NCBI GenBank assembly: GCA_001936135.1
Contig: CP012811.1
Span: 124,001 to 188,000, forward strand
Direction: 5' to 3'
Length of the DNA: 64,000 bases
Source: Saccharomycopsis fibuligera x Saccharomycopsis cf. fibuligera
Lineage: Eukaryota; Ascomycota; Saccharomycetes; Ascoideales; Saccharomycopsidaceae
This document shows positions 21,392 through 32,765 of the stretch, one piece after another (within the stretch, counting starts at the first letter, position 1; every line of letters begins with the position of its first letter). The position numbers and the translations under genes are program-made. The notes under the pieces are model-generated. The model was not told the DNA's origin. It did not search any database and saw nothing but the letters and a program-made list of their open reading frames with translations.

Positions 21392-22252
21392 CTATCTAAC
21401 ATACTTATCCAAGAAACGACGGTGGAAATCAGAATGTAGCATATCATTAACATAATTATCGTTTGGCCTAACAGAGATGCTAACAGTGCCATTATTTGAA
21501 GTAATTTTCTGTCTTTTGTTGCTGAATAATGTAGTGCTTCTCCATCCTCTCTTTGGTGCTGCACCTAGTTCGCCATCTGGTGGTGCTGCTGCTCCTGATT
21601 GGTCGTCGTCTACCAGAAGATTGACCAATGGATTGCTTTTCATTGCTTCTTGCTCTATGCTTATGTCTTTTTTCTGCTGTTCAAGTTTTTGTCTTTCATT
21701 TTTGATTTTTGCTAGCTCTAACATGAGTTGCTCTGTTTCATCTTCACTTTCACTTTCACTTCCGTCATCACTAGCACTATGACTGTCACTGGCACTGTCG
21801 CTATCAGTGGCACCAGAATCATCAATATTATTGTTATTTTCTGCTTTTATATCGGGGATGGGCTGCTTTCCCCCGTCACCAAACACAATATTTTCTTGAT
21901 CACTGTCAGAATCATTGTCAATGTCCTTTGTATCTTCTAGTAGCTTTATACGTCTCTTGTTATAGTCGTTGTCTTGGTTGGATGGAGTTAAACCTATCTG
22001 GGATAAGTGCTGACTTTCTTTTTTCAACAAATTTTCCTTTAATTTAAATAAGCGGTCTTCTTCTGGCTCTTCTTCTATCTGGCTGTCGTTCTTTAAACCA
22101 TTTCGCTGCTTTTGTTGGCTATTTACTCTGTACTTAAGCTGGGTGTGGGCAGGCAAGAAGCGCTTGTGGGTGATGGAGGCCTGGTATGTCTGGGACAAAG
22201 AAGTATCCTTAGCTTTTGCGTGGGTAAAGGTGGCTCTGTGCGCGGTGGTCAT
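21392..22252 (-). CDS. CWC15: Pre-mRNA splicing factor Cwc15
   Basis: A nuclear component of the Prp19/NTC-associated part of the spliceosome. The start ATG at 22252 gives MTTAHRATFTHAKAKD, the family's hallmark N-terminus, and the protein ends with HSDFHRRFLDKYVR, matching the conserved C-terminal FHRKFMxKY pattern. Between them lie an acidic Ser/Asp stretch (about 150-180) and a helical region (ELAKIKNERQKLEQQKKD) typical of Cwf15/Cwc15. At 286 residues it is longer than S. cerevisiae Cwc15 (175) because of low-complexity insertions. It shares a 499-base divergent promoter with the SH3 protein gene. Six genes in this window carry introns by my reading, so a full spliceosome is in use. Confidence 0.93.
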   Translation of the reverse strand: MTTAHRATFTHAKAKDTSLSQTYQASITHKRFLPAHTQLKYRVNSQQKQRNGLKNDSQIEEEPEEDRLFKLKENLLKKESQHLSQIGLTPSNQDNDYNKRRIKLLEDTKDIDNDSDSDQENIVFGDGGKQPIPDIKAENNNNIDDSGATDSDSASDSHSASDDGSESESEDETEQLMLELAKIKNERQKLEQQKKDISIEQEAMKSNPLVNLLVDDDQSGAAAPPDGELGAAPKRGWRSTTLFSNKRQKITSNNGTVSISVRPNDNYVNDMLHSDFHRRFLDKYVR

Positions 22253-22751
22253 GGTGTGCTGCTGTTGTTTTGATGTTTGTTCTTCATGGTATAGTAGAAT
22301 ATCATCCTTATAATATTTGATGTTAATGTTGTATTATTAGACTAATGACGATGGGACCTAGGACGGGTAACACGTGTATTTGGCGATTTGTTTTCAGTTC
22401 GATTTCGTTGATTATCGCCAAACCCTAATACTCAGTAACCATTAGCCAATAGCCAGTAATAAGACATTTAGGATCTTTTACCACTACCACCACTACCACC
22501 ACCATCCTCACCACCGGCACACTCCCAACAGTACACTACACTCCTTGTTTCACTACCTCTGCACCTACAACTCAAATCACAAACCTTCCCAGCCTCACGC
22601 TGCTCTGCTCTGCTTTTCCGCCGTGCCATCGAGACCACTTGTACTCTCAAGACACTTCTCAAGATTCTCGCATTAGCTGTCCCTGTTTACGCGCCAACTG
22701 AATCTTCATAGTCGCACTATTACTACACAACTTCACCAAATACATCCTATC
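22253..22751. other. Divergent promoter, CWC15 / SH3 gene
   Basis: Holds AACACGTGT (E-box) near 22370-22378 and a tandem CCACTACCA-type repeat near 22480-22503. A C-rich, G-poor leader precedes the SH3 gene ATG. Confidence 0.55.
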
Positions 22752-25700
22752 ATGTCTGAATCCTCTGTCGAGCAACCTTTCGGCGAAACTTCTCAGTCAA
22801 ATTCTCCTCTCGCCAGCGACCCATCCCCATCAACCAAGCCTTCTCCTATTCTAGCCACCGACAAATTCTTCGATGAACAGCCGCTGCAAAACTCCCCTTC
22901 CTCATCCTCGCCGTCTCCAAACACACCACCAGTTGTTCCTAGAAGGATTTCATCTAGCTCAAGAAAGTCTCTTAGAAAATCTTTACGCGACTCTTTGCTT
23001 ATTTCCCTCCAGCAGCAGAAAACTTCCCCTGCCCCTTCACGAAGAATTTCCCAATCAGGAAACAACAACAACAATGGCTCCTCGCCGTTACAAAAAACTC
23101 GTGCTTCTCAATCTTTCATCAACGACGATGAGCCAAGCCAATCAAAAGTTTCTTCTGCTAGATCATCTTTCCCAATGATTCCTTCTTTGAGAAATTCTCC
23201 AAGAAGTTCCGTTAACTCAAACTTAAAATCAAAGAAAAATTCTATTTCTAAGGATATAAACTCAATAATGGAAATTTATGACCTAATATCAGTTAAAGAT
23301 TTTGGTTATCCTGCATCAAACTCCTTGCATTATGGTCTTTCCAACTACGAATTATATCTTAATAACCAGTCCTCTTCCCAATTAGACTCATACTATCATA
23401 ACTATAGCACCGCTCAGAATGATTTCAGCAGCTATTATAACGATGAACAAGAGTTCAGTCCTGGAGACAATTTAGAAGATTCTCAAGAACTTGGGGTTGA
23501 AGTTGGCCAACCAGTACATAAGGCTATTGCATTGTTTGATTTCCATGCCGAAAACGATAATGAGCTTGAACTTAGAGAAGGTCAAATCATTAACATCTTG
23601 TATGAACACGGCCAAGGGTGGCTAGTTGGTGAAGATATTGAAACTAGTAATACAGGCTTGATCCCTGAAGAATACGTTGAGTTGGTGTTTGATAATGAAG
23701 AAGAAGAAGCAGTTTATGGAGAAAGACTTGATCAGATAGCTGATGATGTTTTTCCTATAGAAAAACAGTTAGGTACCAGTGATCACATTTCTGAGCAGCT
23801 AGTACAACAACAACAGCAACAACAAGATACTGAGAATGTTGATAATGATAACACAAACGGTGCTTTCAGCAATGCAAGATCTCAGCTAAATAGCCCTACT
23901 GAATTGTCTCACAAAATAACTTCTCATACTATGACGGAGAGTCAGATAACGAATAATAACGATGATCAGATAGAGGCGAGGACTACGCAAATCACCGGGT
24001 CCCCTTTAAGCAATTACGAGCAAGAAAACAATAAACCAACGGATTCATTTGAATCATTGGACAGAGATAACGAATCAAATTACACATTAAATCAACAAAA
24101 TGCTAGCTTTACAGTGAATGGAAATGGAAGTAGAAATGGAAACACAAATGAAAATGGAAACACAAATATAAACACAGATAACACCGTCAACAACAATCGT
24201 CCCGTTTCTGTAACTGATAGTGAAAACCATGATCATATCGATAATAGATTAGCAACCAGCAATTACTTGAAATTTCTAGAAAACAGTTCAACAACACCTA
24301 ATCCTATAATAGATAGAACTGCAGATTCTAGCGGCAGTGATAAATTTTCCAATGAACTAGAGTCAGAAACATCCGATTTACAAATTGATAACTATGAGTC
24401 AAAGCCATTTTTACCGGAAATTTTTCGAGTAAATTCCGTCAATTCTAGCTCGGTTAACAATAATGCTGATTCACCATTATCGATGACAAATTCAGTAAGC
24501 TATCCACGGTTCATACATAAAAGAAGTCTGTTCAATGCAAACAGTAATTACAACAATAATAGCTCCAGTAATAATAACAACGCCAACAACTTTCTTTTCT
24601 TTAATAACACCAACAATTCAATGAGAAATTCTAGTGGATATTCCAGTGGTTCTAATAGTTTAATTAATGGCAAATCTGGTCTTCATCATTCTTCATCACT
24701 TAATTCCAATTTGAATTTAAATCTAACTTTTGGCAATGGTTCACCAACTACAGCAGTGCTAACTGGAACCGCAGTCTCAGGACCTCATGCAATAACTAGT
24801 AATCGTCGTGGTAGCAGTTTGCTTTTTGGCGGTGGTTTAATTCAAAGCAAGTCTACCAATTCTATAAATTTAAAAATGACTGCAGTTTCATCAATGATGT
24901 CGATTCCTAGGTCCAGTTCACTAAGTAAAAGTTTTGGTGGATCAGTAAATAATGAAGATTTGACAGTGGAAGACATGACTAAATTTAAACCACCAAATTT
25001 ATTGTCAAAGGATAATTATTTTATGAACGGAATAGCTGGAACTACCTCTACATCCGCTACCGCTGCCAATAGCAAAAATAATACTGCCATTAATACTATA
25101 AATTCTATCAATGCTGGAAGTGCTAGTTTGAATCATCACATTTATCAAAATACTAGTGTCATGTTACGTGATAATGTTGATGATATGCCAGCTAGCACGG
25201 TGCACAAGTTTAAGAAAATTGGATCAGGACCAGGAAAAGCAGAAAGAAAAAGAAGAATGTTGGAAGAAGGTGAAGAAGAAGAAGTAGCAGCAGCAGCACA
25301 AGCATTTGCAGAAAAAAAAGAAAAGGATGACGAAGAAGAAGAAAGCGTTGCAGATGACGATGATTTTTGGATTGATGATGAATTTAAGTCTTTTCAAGAA
25401 AAATTTAACCTTCGTGCTCATGGTCATAATATTAGTAACATTAGTAATATCAGCAATGATGACATTGACTTTAATGATTTGGACAATGAAAATGATGATG
25501 ACAATGAAATCGAAGGAGATAAAAATTATAATATCAGGAACAATAGCCTCGACAATGATCATTGCATCACTCCGGTGACATCAACTCCAGTGACTGCTAT
25601 CCGCAACAATGAAATAAGTAATAATGTTGGGTCATTGTTAACTTCAAGATTACCTAAATCCCTAACTATGAAAAGCATCAGTGGCCATCACCATAGTAAG

Positions 25701-25934
25701 CGTCATAGTAGCCATGGTAGCCACGGCAGCCATCATCACCGTAGCCATAGTCATGGCCTTCATCATAATCTCAATCTTACCAAGCACCAGCATAAACGAA
25801 GTACATCAAATGCCAGCAATGGCATTGTTGGCGTTGATAACGGTAATGGCAATGACGGATTATGGGAAAAGAAGCGGGGGTTTACTAGGGCATTGAGTAG
25901 AAAATTCAGCAAGATACGGCTCAAAAGTAATTGA
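22752..25934 (+). CDS. Large SH3-domain protein, Bud14/Nbp2-like
   Basis: A 1060-residue protein with one clear SH3 domain at about 256-316: ALFDFHAENDNELELREGQ, then HGQGWLVGED and GLIPEEYVEL. This subtype is the one I associate with fungal Bud14 and Nbp2/Skb5. The large size, the Ser/Asn-rich flanks, an acidic DDDDFWIDDEFKSFQEKFN stretch near residue 870, and a basic C-terminus (RALSRKFSKIRLK) favour a Bud14/Tea4-type polarity and PP1-regulating scaffold over the small Nbp2. VHKFKK near 817 is only a weak candidate for a PP1 docking site. His-rich (SHHHRSHSHG) and Asn-rich repeats occur. The SH3 call is firm; the orthologue is not. Confidence 0.8.
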   Translation: MSESSVEQPFGETSQSNSPLASDPSPSTKPSPILATDKFFDEQPLQNSPSSSSPSPNTPPVVPRRISSSSRKSLRKSLRDSLLISLQQQKTSPAPSRRISQSGNNNNNGSSPLQKTRASQSFINDDEPSQSKVSSARSSFPMIPSLRNSPRSSVNSNLKSKKNSISKDINSIMEIYDLISVKDFGYPASNSLHYGLSNYELYLNNQSSSQLDSYYHNYSTAQNDFSSYYNDEQEFSPGDNLEDSQELGVEVGQPVHKAIALFDFHAENDNELELREGQIINILYEHGQGWLVGEDIETSNTGLIPEEYVELVFDNEEEEAVYGERLDQIADDVFPIEKQLGTSDHISEQLVQQQQQQQDTENVDNDNTNGAFSNARSQLNSPTELSHKITSHTMTESQITNNNDDQIEARTTQITGSPLSNYEQENNKPTDSFESLDRDNESNYTLNQQNASFTVNGNGSRNGNTNENGNTNINTDNTVNNNRPVSVTDSENHDHIDNRLATSNYLKFLENSSTTPNPIIDRTADSSGSDKFSNELESETSDLQIDNYESKPFLPEIFRVNSVNSSSVNNNADSPLSMTNSVSYPRFIHKRSLFNANSNYNNNSSSNNNNANNFLFFNNTNNSMRNSSGYSSGSNSLINGKSGLHHSSSLNSNLNLNLTFGNGSPTTAVLTGTAVSGPHAITSNRRGSSLLFGGGLIQSKSTNSINLKMTAVSSMMSIPRSSSLSKSFGGSVNNEDLTVEDMTKFKPPNLLSKDNYFMNGIAGTTSTSATAANSKNNTAINTINSINAGSASLNHHIYQNTSVMLRDNVDDMPASTVHKFKKIGSGPGKAERKRRMLEEGEEEEVAAAAQAFAEKKEKDDEEEESVADDDDFWIDDEFKSFQEKFNLRAHGHNISNISNISNDDIDFNDLDNENDDDNEIEGDKNYNIRNNSLDNDHCITPVTSTPVTAIRNNEISNNVGSLLTSRLPKSLTMKSISGHHHSKRHSSHGSHGSHHHRSHSHGLHHNLNLTKHQHKRSTSNASNGIVGVDNGNGNDGLWEKKRGFTRALSRKFSKIRLKSN

Positions 25935-26851
25935 ATGATTTGCGTTTTTGTCCATATTTGTGTCAACGTTTGATGTTTTTGGTGGTTGTTGATTGTTGTT
26001 TTGTAATATTATATCGAATTGAATTGTTTCGTTTTTTTTCTTTTTTTGTATTTGTTTTAAAAAGCTGTTTTGACGAGTTTATGATTGCATTGCATTGCGT
26101 TGTTTATCTTTTTATTTTTATTATTTTTTATTTTTTTCAATTATCTCCTTCATCTTTTTGCTGTTTTCTTAGTTTAATTTGATTTAGTTATTTAGATCTT
26201 TCCAATTTAATTGTTTTTGAGTTACAGTATGTTTTAGAGTACAGTGATTTTTTCTTTTTTTAGAGTTTCATTTTGAAATTAAACAGCATTTTATAAGCTG
26301 ATTATTTGCTCTTTTGTTTATTTTGCTTATCATGTTCTTTTGAAGTTTACTTAAGTAAAGCAAGCAAAAGGTGAATTGAACAAAATTTAACGACTTTTTT
26401 TTTGCCAATAATTGACATGTATTCTGATTATTTTCATTCTGATTGCCTTCATGATATTAAGATTTCAATATTTTCACACCACATCCGATCGGTACAAAAA
26501 AATAAAAAAAAATTCAGTTCAAGTGTGCTGGCAAGGGCCTAAAACATAGCCATTGTTTGGGTTATTACCAAGTTCACCTGGCCAAATGTTAAGAAGATGA
26601 CCACTACCATTATAATTTTTTGATGAGCATATTCACCAATTTTGTCCAAAATTGTTGCCTCTAATTATTATGATAATTTCTGGTATTGACGGCTTTTATG
26701 TCTATGCGTGCATTTTCGATATTATCTATTAAATACTTGTTGAATGTCTCATCACCATTTAGCTGATTAACAATTTCGTTATTTAGGGGGAGGGTTTTGT
26801 GTTTTTAATGCATTAATGTTCTCAGCATATAAGCTGAATGTAAGTATTGAT

Positions 26852-26884
<33 letters not shown>

Positions 26885-27021
26885 CCTGCAAATGGATATA
26901 TTGAATATTCATTCATTACGATTATCCTAGATTTGTCACAAACCAGTACTACAAATAGTATAAAACTAAAGAAAATGGATAAAAATGTAAAAAATAGCAT
27001 AAAAGATAGAAACAATCAAAT
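25935..27021. other. Convergent 3' region, SH3 gene / GIR2
   Basis: T-rich 3' DNA with a 31-base T tract (26854-26884) just beyond the GIR2 stop. No gene seen. Confidence 0.7.
26854..26884. repeat. Poly(T) tract, 31 bases
   Basis: An uninterrupted run of T, about 140 bases beyond the GIR2 stop codon. Confidence 0.95.
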
Positions 27022-27801
27022 CTATTTAGTAACACTTACTTTACTCACACTTTCCACAATATCAGCAATATCATCATCTTCTTTACCACCAAGTCCCTTT
27101 TCGAAAATTTCCTTACCAGTCATTCTTCCGCCATGCAATTTCTTCAATCTTTCCTCTTCCCTAGTATCCCAGCCCATTTCTTTTCTAAATTTAAGTCTCC
27201 ATTCATTATAGGATTCTTTAGTGACTTTAGTTCCATGAAATTTTTTCTGTTCTTCTAATTCTTTTTGTAAAAGTTTGTCATCGTATTGTTTTTGTGCTTT
27301 TTCCACTTTAACTCTAAATAATTCTTCAGCATGATCTTTTAACGATTGAGCAAGAGCGAAAATTGAAGGCATGCCGAGATTTTCGTTAGCTTCTTCGTAT
27401 ATTTGATCAAGCAATTTGTGCAAATCTTCATCATCGAATTCCACCACTTCGGAGAATATAATCACTTTTCTAGCTTCACCGTTTTCGTTATCTTCATCTT
27501 CATCATCGTTATTGTCGTCATCGTCATCACTTTCTTCATCACTGTTGTATTCGTTATCTTCATCATCTTCAACCTGGTTGATGTATTCTTCTGGCTCAGG
27601 TATCTGCACCTTCAAGTCCGGAAGTTCTTCTGGATACTGTGGGGGATACTTAACGTGAAGTTTTACTCTGTGTTTACGGTCACTTTCTGTGTCTAGGAGG
27701 AGAATTATTGAGAATTCTGTATCGGATATTTTGCGGAGCTCGTCTGGGTAGATTGATTCGAGCACTTCTAGCTCTTGCTGTTGTTCTTCTATTGGGTCCA
27801 T
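27022..27801 (-). CDS. GIR2: RWD-domain translation regulator Gir2
   Basis: Gir2 binds Gcn1 through its RWD domain and partners the GTPase Rbg2 on ribosomes, tempering Gcn2 activation. The ATG at 27801 gives 259 residues (265 in S. cerevisiae). The RWD domain fills about residues 1-130: QELEVLESIYPDEL, then VKYPPQYPEELPDLKV (the YPxxxP signature). It is interrupted by the acidic linker (EDDEDNEYNSDEESDDDD, about 85-110) that is typical of Gir2. The C-terminal part (HGTKVTKESYNEWRLKFRKE, then KKLHGGRMTGKEIFEKG) matches the DFRP-binding region of the family. It is divergent from ACL4, with about 300 bases between their ATGs. Confidence 0.92.
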   Translation of the reverse strand: MDPIEEQQQELEVLESIYPDELRKISDTEFSIILLLDTESDRKHRVKLHVKYPPQYPEELPDLKVQIPEPEEYINQVEDDEDNEYNSDEESDDDDDNNDDEDEDNENGEARKVIIFSEVVEFDDEDLHKLLDQIYEEANENLGMPSIFALAQSLKDHAEELFRVKVEKAQKQYDDKLLQKELEEQKKFHGTKVTKESYNEWRLKFRKEMGWDTREEERLKKLHGGRMTGKEIFEKGLGGKEDDDIADIVESVSKVSVTK

Positions 27802-27965
27802 TATTTGCCGTTTATTTGGGTGGGTCAGTTGCTTATGAAATTTTATGTAATTGTGGCTGTAGATAGAATGCAGTCTTGTACTGTCTCATGTGTTATTCAT
27901 GCCATCTTGTCCTTATGCTCCATTTGTTGCAAGTCTGAAATTTTTTTTGTATTAGAATCGCGGGC

Positions 27966-28012
27966 CACGTGAAGCACGGAAAACGCAGCGAAGATCTTCT
28001 CAAAAAATTTTT
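27966..28012. promoter_or_regulatory. CACGTG E-box and RRPE-type element in the GIR2/ACL4 promoter
   Basis: CACGTG at 27966-27971 and AAAAAATTTTT at 28002-28012, 86 bases before the ACL4 ATG. The latter fits the ribosomal RNA processing element found at ribosome-biogenesis genes, in keeping with Acl4's role. Both lie inside the in-frame N-terminal extension of the ACL4 frame, which supports the downstream start. Confidence 0.5.
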
Positions 28013-28097
28013 AACTTATTCGCACGATGATATGACATTAGCCATTATCACTGCTTTTTCCATACAGTTAAACAGTAGTATTACTGCCATAATCGCA

Positions 28098-29306
28098 ATG
28101 TCTGAAGTGGAACATTTAATTGTCAAGACAAAGGAACTTTTGGCTAACTCCAATGCCGAAGACGCATTGAAATTGTTGTCGCATTACGCCAACAACGAAA
28201 CTTACATCAACAATGTGAAATACTTGAATATCTTGGGTGAAACCCTTTTGGAAAACAGCGAGGTGGAAGAAGCATACAGCATATACTCAAGAAGCATTGA
28301 ATTGGATCCCCAAGGGCAAGTCTCGGTTGATGGGTTTTTCAATTTGGGCCAGATTGTCGGTGGGCGTGATGGATTACAATTGATTATTAAAGGATGTGAC
28401 ATTTTGGAAAATAATATACAGAATAGCAATAATACCAATAGCGATAATGACGAAGAAAACCGGGTCTTCAACGTGAAAAAGTTAACTCAAGGATATTTCT
28501 CTCAAATTGAGATCTGGATGACTGATTTGTGTATGGAAGACGAGGCAGAATCTCAATGTGAAACTTTAATTTCCAAAGCTATTGCCTTGGATGAACAAAA
28601 TCCAGAATCATGGTCATTACTCGCATCCATCAGAATCTCTCAACAGAAACCAGAAGAAGCACAACAGCATATTAGCAAGTCATGGGAGTTGTTCAATAGC
28701 AAGAAACAGAAACTTGAAGATAGTGCAGATGTGGCCACCAGTAGTGCAGATGTTGACAAGTTGAGTGATTCTAACGTGGAGTATATCGAATTAATCCAAC
28801 CGCTTATAACATTAACGAGGTTTGCTATAGAAGTGGGGCAATTTGACTTAGCTGCTACAATTTCTTCCAATATTCACGATATCTCTGATGATCTTTTGGA
28901 ACCATTTTACTTGGAAGCGTTCAGTAACTACTTGGGGGCTAAAAGTTTGCAATACGAGTTTGAACAACAACAGCAATCACAAAACAACCAACAACAACAA
29001 CAGCAGCAGCAAAGTAGCGAAAACAGGCTTGAAGCCATAAATAACGTGAAGCTCCAGATTGACAGCGAGGGCAATGGCGTCACTAAAGAAATAAGTGAAT
29101 ACTTGCTCAGTGCCTTGTACGCATTAAGCAACGGACAAAGAATCTTGTATGCTGACGAGACTGCTGATCCAGAAGTGAAGCAGCAGATTTGGGTGTTGGT
29201 GGAAGAATTGGGTGGTAAAGCAGCATTGAAAAGGGCAGAGAAGATGCTCAAGAGTGAGGGTGCAGCTGTCACTGAGGAGAATTGGGAAGACGAGATTCAG
29301 GAGTAA
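28098..29306 (+). CDS. ACL4: Ribosomal protein uL4 chaperone Acl4
   Basis: Dedicated chaperone that holds nascent uL4 (Rpl4) until it joins pre-60S particles. The frame is open from 27969, but the family-like start MSEVEHLIVKTKELLANSN is at 28098, giving 402 residues (387 in yeast). The 43-codon upstream extension overlaps promoter motifs and is unlikely to be used. TPR-like repeats fill the body: KYLNILGETLLENSEVEEAYSIYSRSIELDP, here given as KYLNILGETLLENSE then EEAYSIYSRSIELDP, followed by VSVDGFFNLGQIVGG, which is characteristic of Acl4. A Gln-rich insertion (about 293-311) sits before the last helices, and the tail is acidic (EENWEDEIQE), as in the yeast protein. Confidence 0.92.
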   Translation: MSEVEHLIVKTKELLANSNAEDALKLLSHYANNETYINNVKYLNILGETLLENSEVEEAYSIYSRSIELDPQGQVSVDGFFNLGQIVGGRDGLQLIIKGCDILENNIQNSNNTNSDNDEENRVFNVKKLTQGYFSQIEIWMTDLCMEDEAESQCETLISKAIALDEQNPESWSLLASIRISQQKPEEAQQHISKSWELFNSKKQKLEDSADVATSSADVDKLSDSNVEYIELIQPLITLTRFAIEVGQFDLAATISSNIHDISDDLLEPFYLEAFSNYLGAKSLQYEFEQQQQSQNNQQQQQQQQSSENRLEAINNVKLQIDSEGNGVTKEISEYLLSALYALSNGQRILYADETADPEVKQQIWVLVEELGGKAALKRAEKMLKSEGAAVTEENWEDEIQE

Positions 29307-29591
29307 GTGATGAGCAGATTAGTACCGTTATAGTATAGTTGTAATACCATGAAAAGCTTTGATAATAGTTGTGATAATGTGTTGTAATAGTTGTGAGTTG
29401 TGATATTGTTATAATAGTTTCCCGTAGTGCAGTTAGCAGGAAATCGGGCGGAGCGGGCGGCGTAGTGAGTGATGGCGGTACTAAAGAATTGATTCAACAG
29501 CATATAACCTCTAGGCACAAAACCTACGTACGGCCTACAACCTCTCCAATACACTTCTTTACAACAAACCATATCAACATCAAGACAAACA
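29307..29591. other. Promoter of the ENT5-like gene
   Basis: A 285-base gap between two co-oriented genes. No motif stands out apart from GTAATAGTTGTGA-type repeats. Confidence 0.5.
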
Positions 29592-32087
29592 ATGAAGAAG
29601 TTTTCCTCCAGCTTCGCAGATCTCAGGTCCAAAGCTACCAAGAACGATAAAGCCCTGGCCTCGTCATCCCGTACGTCTTTTGCTTTCTTGCTTCCTTCGT
29701 TTCCGCTGAAGTGGCTTCCTCGAGAAGCACAGGAACCATAACACTTTTTATCTTTCAATTAGCAAAATTGCACCATCACATACTAACTAATATTCTCATG
29801 CTTATTTCTAGGCCGCTTGGATGATATCAATAGCGAAATAGAGCTTCTCATAAATCACACCATCACCGCCGAAGCATGGGGCCCCACCAGCGACCAGCTC
29901 TTCACTCTTGTCCAATATTCTAACGAATCCTTCAACTATCGGCTTTTGACCCTTACCAAAATTTTTGAAAAATTGGTAGAATATTACGAGCGTTCCAAAA
30001 AGCCACAAGTTGGGCTATCGTTGACTAAAAACTTGGCAGCCTTTAACATTTCCACTGGTAAAAATACCACCACTATTGGATCCCCGCAACTTAGTGGGTC
30101 TGGCTCTAGTGCTAGTAGTCGCGATAACGATTACCGTATTATGCTCAAGTCTTTGGTTACACTTCAATTTTTGTTGCTCAATGCTAAAGATGAGAAAATT
30201 GTTGATAGCATGAAATCATATAATACTCATTACAATGACATTTTGTATAAAGTGAATGCTAATTATACCAAGAATATTCCTAATCTTGATTTCAAAGTCA
30301 GTCAAGTCATAAAGAAAAAATCATCAGATTTACTTGAATTGTTGGATAACCCCGAATTAATTAATTTTGAAATGATGTCGAAAAAACAAAGTGACAAACT
30401 TTTGCAAGATGCATTAGTGACAAATGATGATGATGATAATCCTGAGTCGCTGTTGCTGCATACAGCAAAAAGATTTCCATCAATAAGTAGAAGCAAAAGT
30501 AAAAGCTTTAGCAAGCATAACAATAAAAGAGATGATGATACTGATATTTCCAGTTTGCTAAGTGATGACTTGATTAACCCAAACCATGCACATCCATCAA
30601 CTATCAGCACCCACCAGGATGAAATGCCATCAATGACTACTTCGAAACTTCATGATTTGAGGCACAGCAGAGGAGGATTAAGAATTGGTAATAATAACGG
30701 TCACAGTACTGCATCTCCGAGCTTACTAAAAAGCCCATCAGATAGCAGGATATACAAAAATGGTGGATTTTACAATAATTATGGCACTGTAAGTGATGCG
30801 GATGATGATGATAATAACGCTGATGCCTTTGGTGATAGGAAACCAATCTCTGATGACTTTTACACCAATACACCAATAACGAAGACGTCCAAGTTTGCTT
30901 CTATCAAGAATGGGTTGAGAATAACTTCCAATGCTGGCCACGGAAACGGAATTGGGTTACATAACGAGAACAACAACAACAACAACAACAGCAACAGCAT
31001 CAATACTAATACTCAACATAATAACGGATCAACTTCTCATTTTGGTGGAGGATTTAAAAAAACTGCATCTTCATTGAGATCAAAAACTTCATCTTTTACT
31101 GCTAGTTCTACATCATTGTTATCTAAAGCGTCTAGTAAAAATCCCTCCAAGAATGGTGCGCTATTATTAGGCAGTGATGATGAGAATGAGAATGAGAATA
31201 GTGATAGTGTCAATGGTTATAATGGTAGTGGCACTGGGACGCCAACGACTACTGTATCCCCAGCTAGGCCAAAAATCAAAACAAGACCATCAAGAGGTAA
31301 ATCTTTTAGCTCATTTACCAATAGTCTTAATTCCAAATTGCATAAAAACAATAGTAAGAATAATTTGGAAAAAGAATTGTTGAGTGGGAAGAAATATTAT
31401 ACAGGGGTGAAGCCTGACAATTATGAGTCAGATTATTCTGATTTTGATAATGATGATTATAAGCGTAACTACAATGATGAAAACCAATTGGCTGAGCCGT
31501 TAAAGAGTAAGGTATCACCATCACCGCCACCTCCTCCAACGACAGGAACAGCTTCAATTGCAAAATCAAACACTATCACTAGAAAATTTAGATCAAATTC
31601 ACAACCACTATTACTGACGATTTCTTCATCCAGAAAATCAGACCGTCATTTGCTTAGTAATGAGAATGAGGTTGACAACGACTTGCAGACTCAAACCATC
31701 CCAATCAACTTTACCATGCCTCATAGCCATCATCAACAACAACAGCAAATATCTGCATCAAATAACTCATCAACAAATTCATTAGTGGCTCCATTTTTCC
31801 CTTCACATCCAGGAACTGCTACTTCGTCCGCTAATTATTATAACAGTAAGCAAAGGGGACAATTCAATGGGGTTGGTATTGGCGCTGGCAATAGTCATCG
31901 TCCAACGGCAACTTCGGATCAGATTTTAAGCCATAGCACCATGACAATAGGTAATAGCAATGGTAATAGCGGCTCCAATAGTGGGAATAATAGTGGGAAT
32001 AATAGTATTAATGGCAGTAACAATAGTATCAGCAATTTTGGCTTTGTTGATAGCAGTATAGCCAGCATCAACGCCAATACAAATACA

Positions 32088-32172
<85 letters not shown>

Positions 32173-32531
32173 CTAATCACAATCCATTCTTGAGTCCGCT
32201 TTTAGAAAACTCGGCACAAAATTCACCCATTGTAAATAGCAATAGCAATAGCAATATCACCACCAACAATTACAGTAATAATAATTATAGCAGTAGCATA
32301 ATGGAGCCAAATTTTAGTGGTGCGTCATCATCAGCAACAGCATCGGCGTTTTGGCAACCTACTGAGACTGGAATTAATAACAATAACCTTAGTGGAAACG
32401 GAAGTGTTAATGCAAGCCCGGCATTGTCGGGGATGACCAATCCCTTTAGTAGTCCTGATTTCAATAATTCTTACAATCAGAATGGTGGGAGTGGTGCGAA
32501 AAATGGTGGCAATTACAGTAACTTTTTCTGA
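29592..32531 (+). CDS. ENT5: ENTH/ANTH-domain clathrin adaptor, Ent5-like (spliced)
   Basis: A phosphoinositide-binding adaptor for trans-Golgi/endosome clathrin traffic. Exon 1 is 29592-29670 (MKKFSSSFADLRSKATKND and on); the intron is 29671-29811 (141 bases; donor GTACGT, branch TACTAAC, acceptor CTAG); exon 2 is 29812-32531; 932 residues in all. The ENTH-like domain (about 28-190) has ITAEAWGPTSDQL, which is the AWGPT motif of Ent5, then YRIMLKSLVTLQFLLLN and a lysine-rich helix. The rest is a long Ser/Asn-rich tail with NPF-type motifs (NPFLSPLL, NPFSSPDF) that could bind EH domains or adaptors. A poly-Asn run of about 27 residues is encoded by an (AAT)n tract. It is twice the length of yeast Ent5 (411) because of low complexity. 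ENTH family firm; ENT5 versus ENT3 moderately sure. Confidence 0.82.
32088..32172 (+). repeat. (AAT)n coding microsatellite
   Basis: About 28 AAT codons in a row give a pure poly-Asn run in the Ent5-like tail. Likely to vary in length between strains. Confidence 0.95.
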
Positions 32532-32732
32532 TTATAATGGCGTTGAGTTGGATTCTGGTGGCTATTGTTTACTTTTTTTTTGGGTTTAATAATGAATTAT
32601 GGACTATGTGTTTGATTTCTTGTTTTATGGCTAATTTAGGTGAATTATGACCCTATCGATGCTTGGTTTAGCCACTTGAAAGTTTCTTTGCTTCTTTTTG
32701 TTTGTTATTATTGGTAGTTGCCTAGTGTAGGC

Positions 32733-32765
32733 TTCCTCATAGGCCAAATATCGGCCTATGAGGAA
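32733..32765. repeat. Perfect inverted repeat, 13-bp stem and 7-base loop
   Basis: TTCCTCATAGGCC at 32733-32745 is the exact reverse complement of 32753-32765; the loop is AAATATC. It lies about 200 bases after the ENT5-like stop. Confidence 0.95.
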
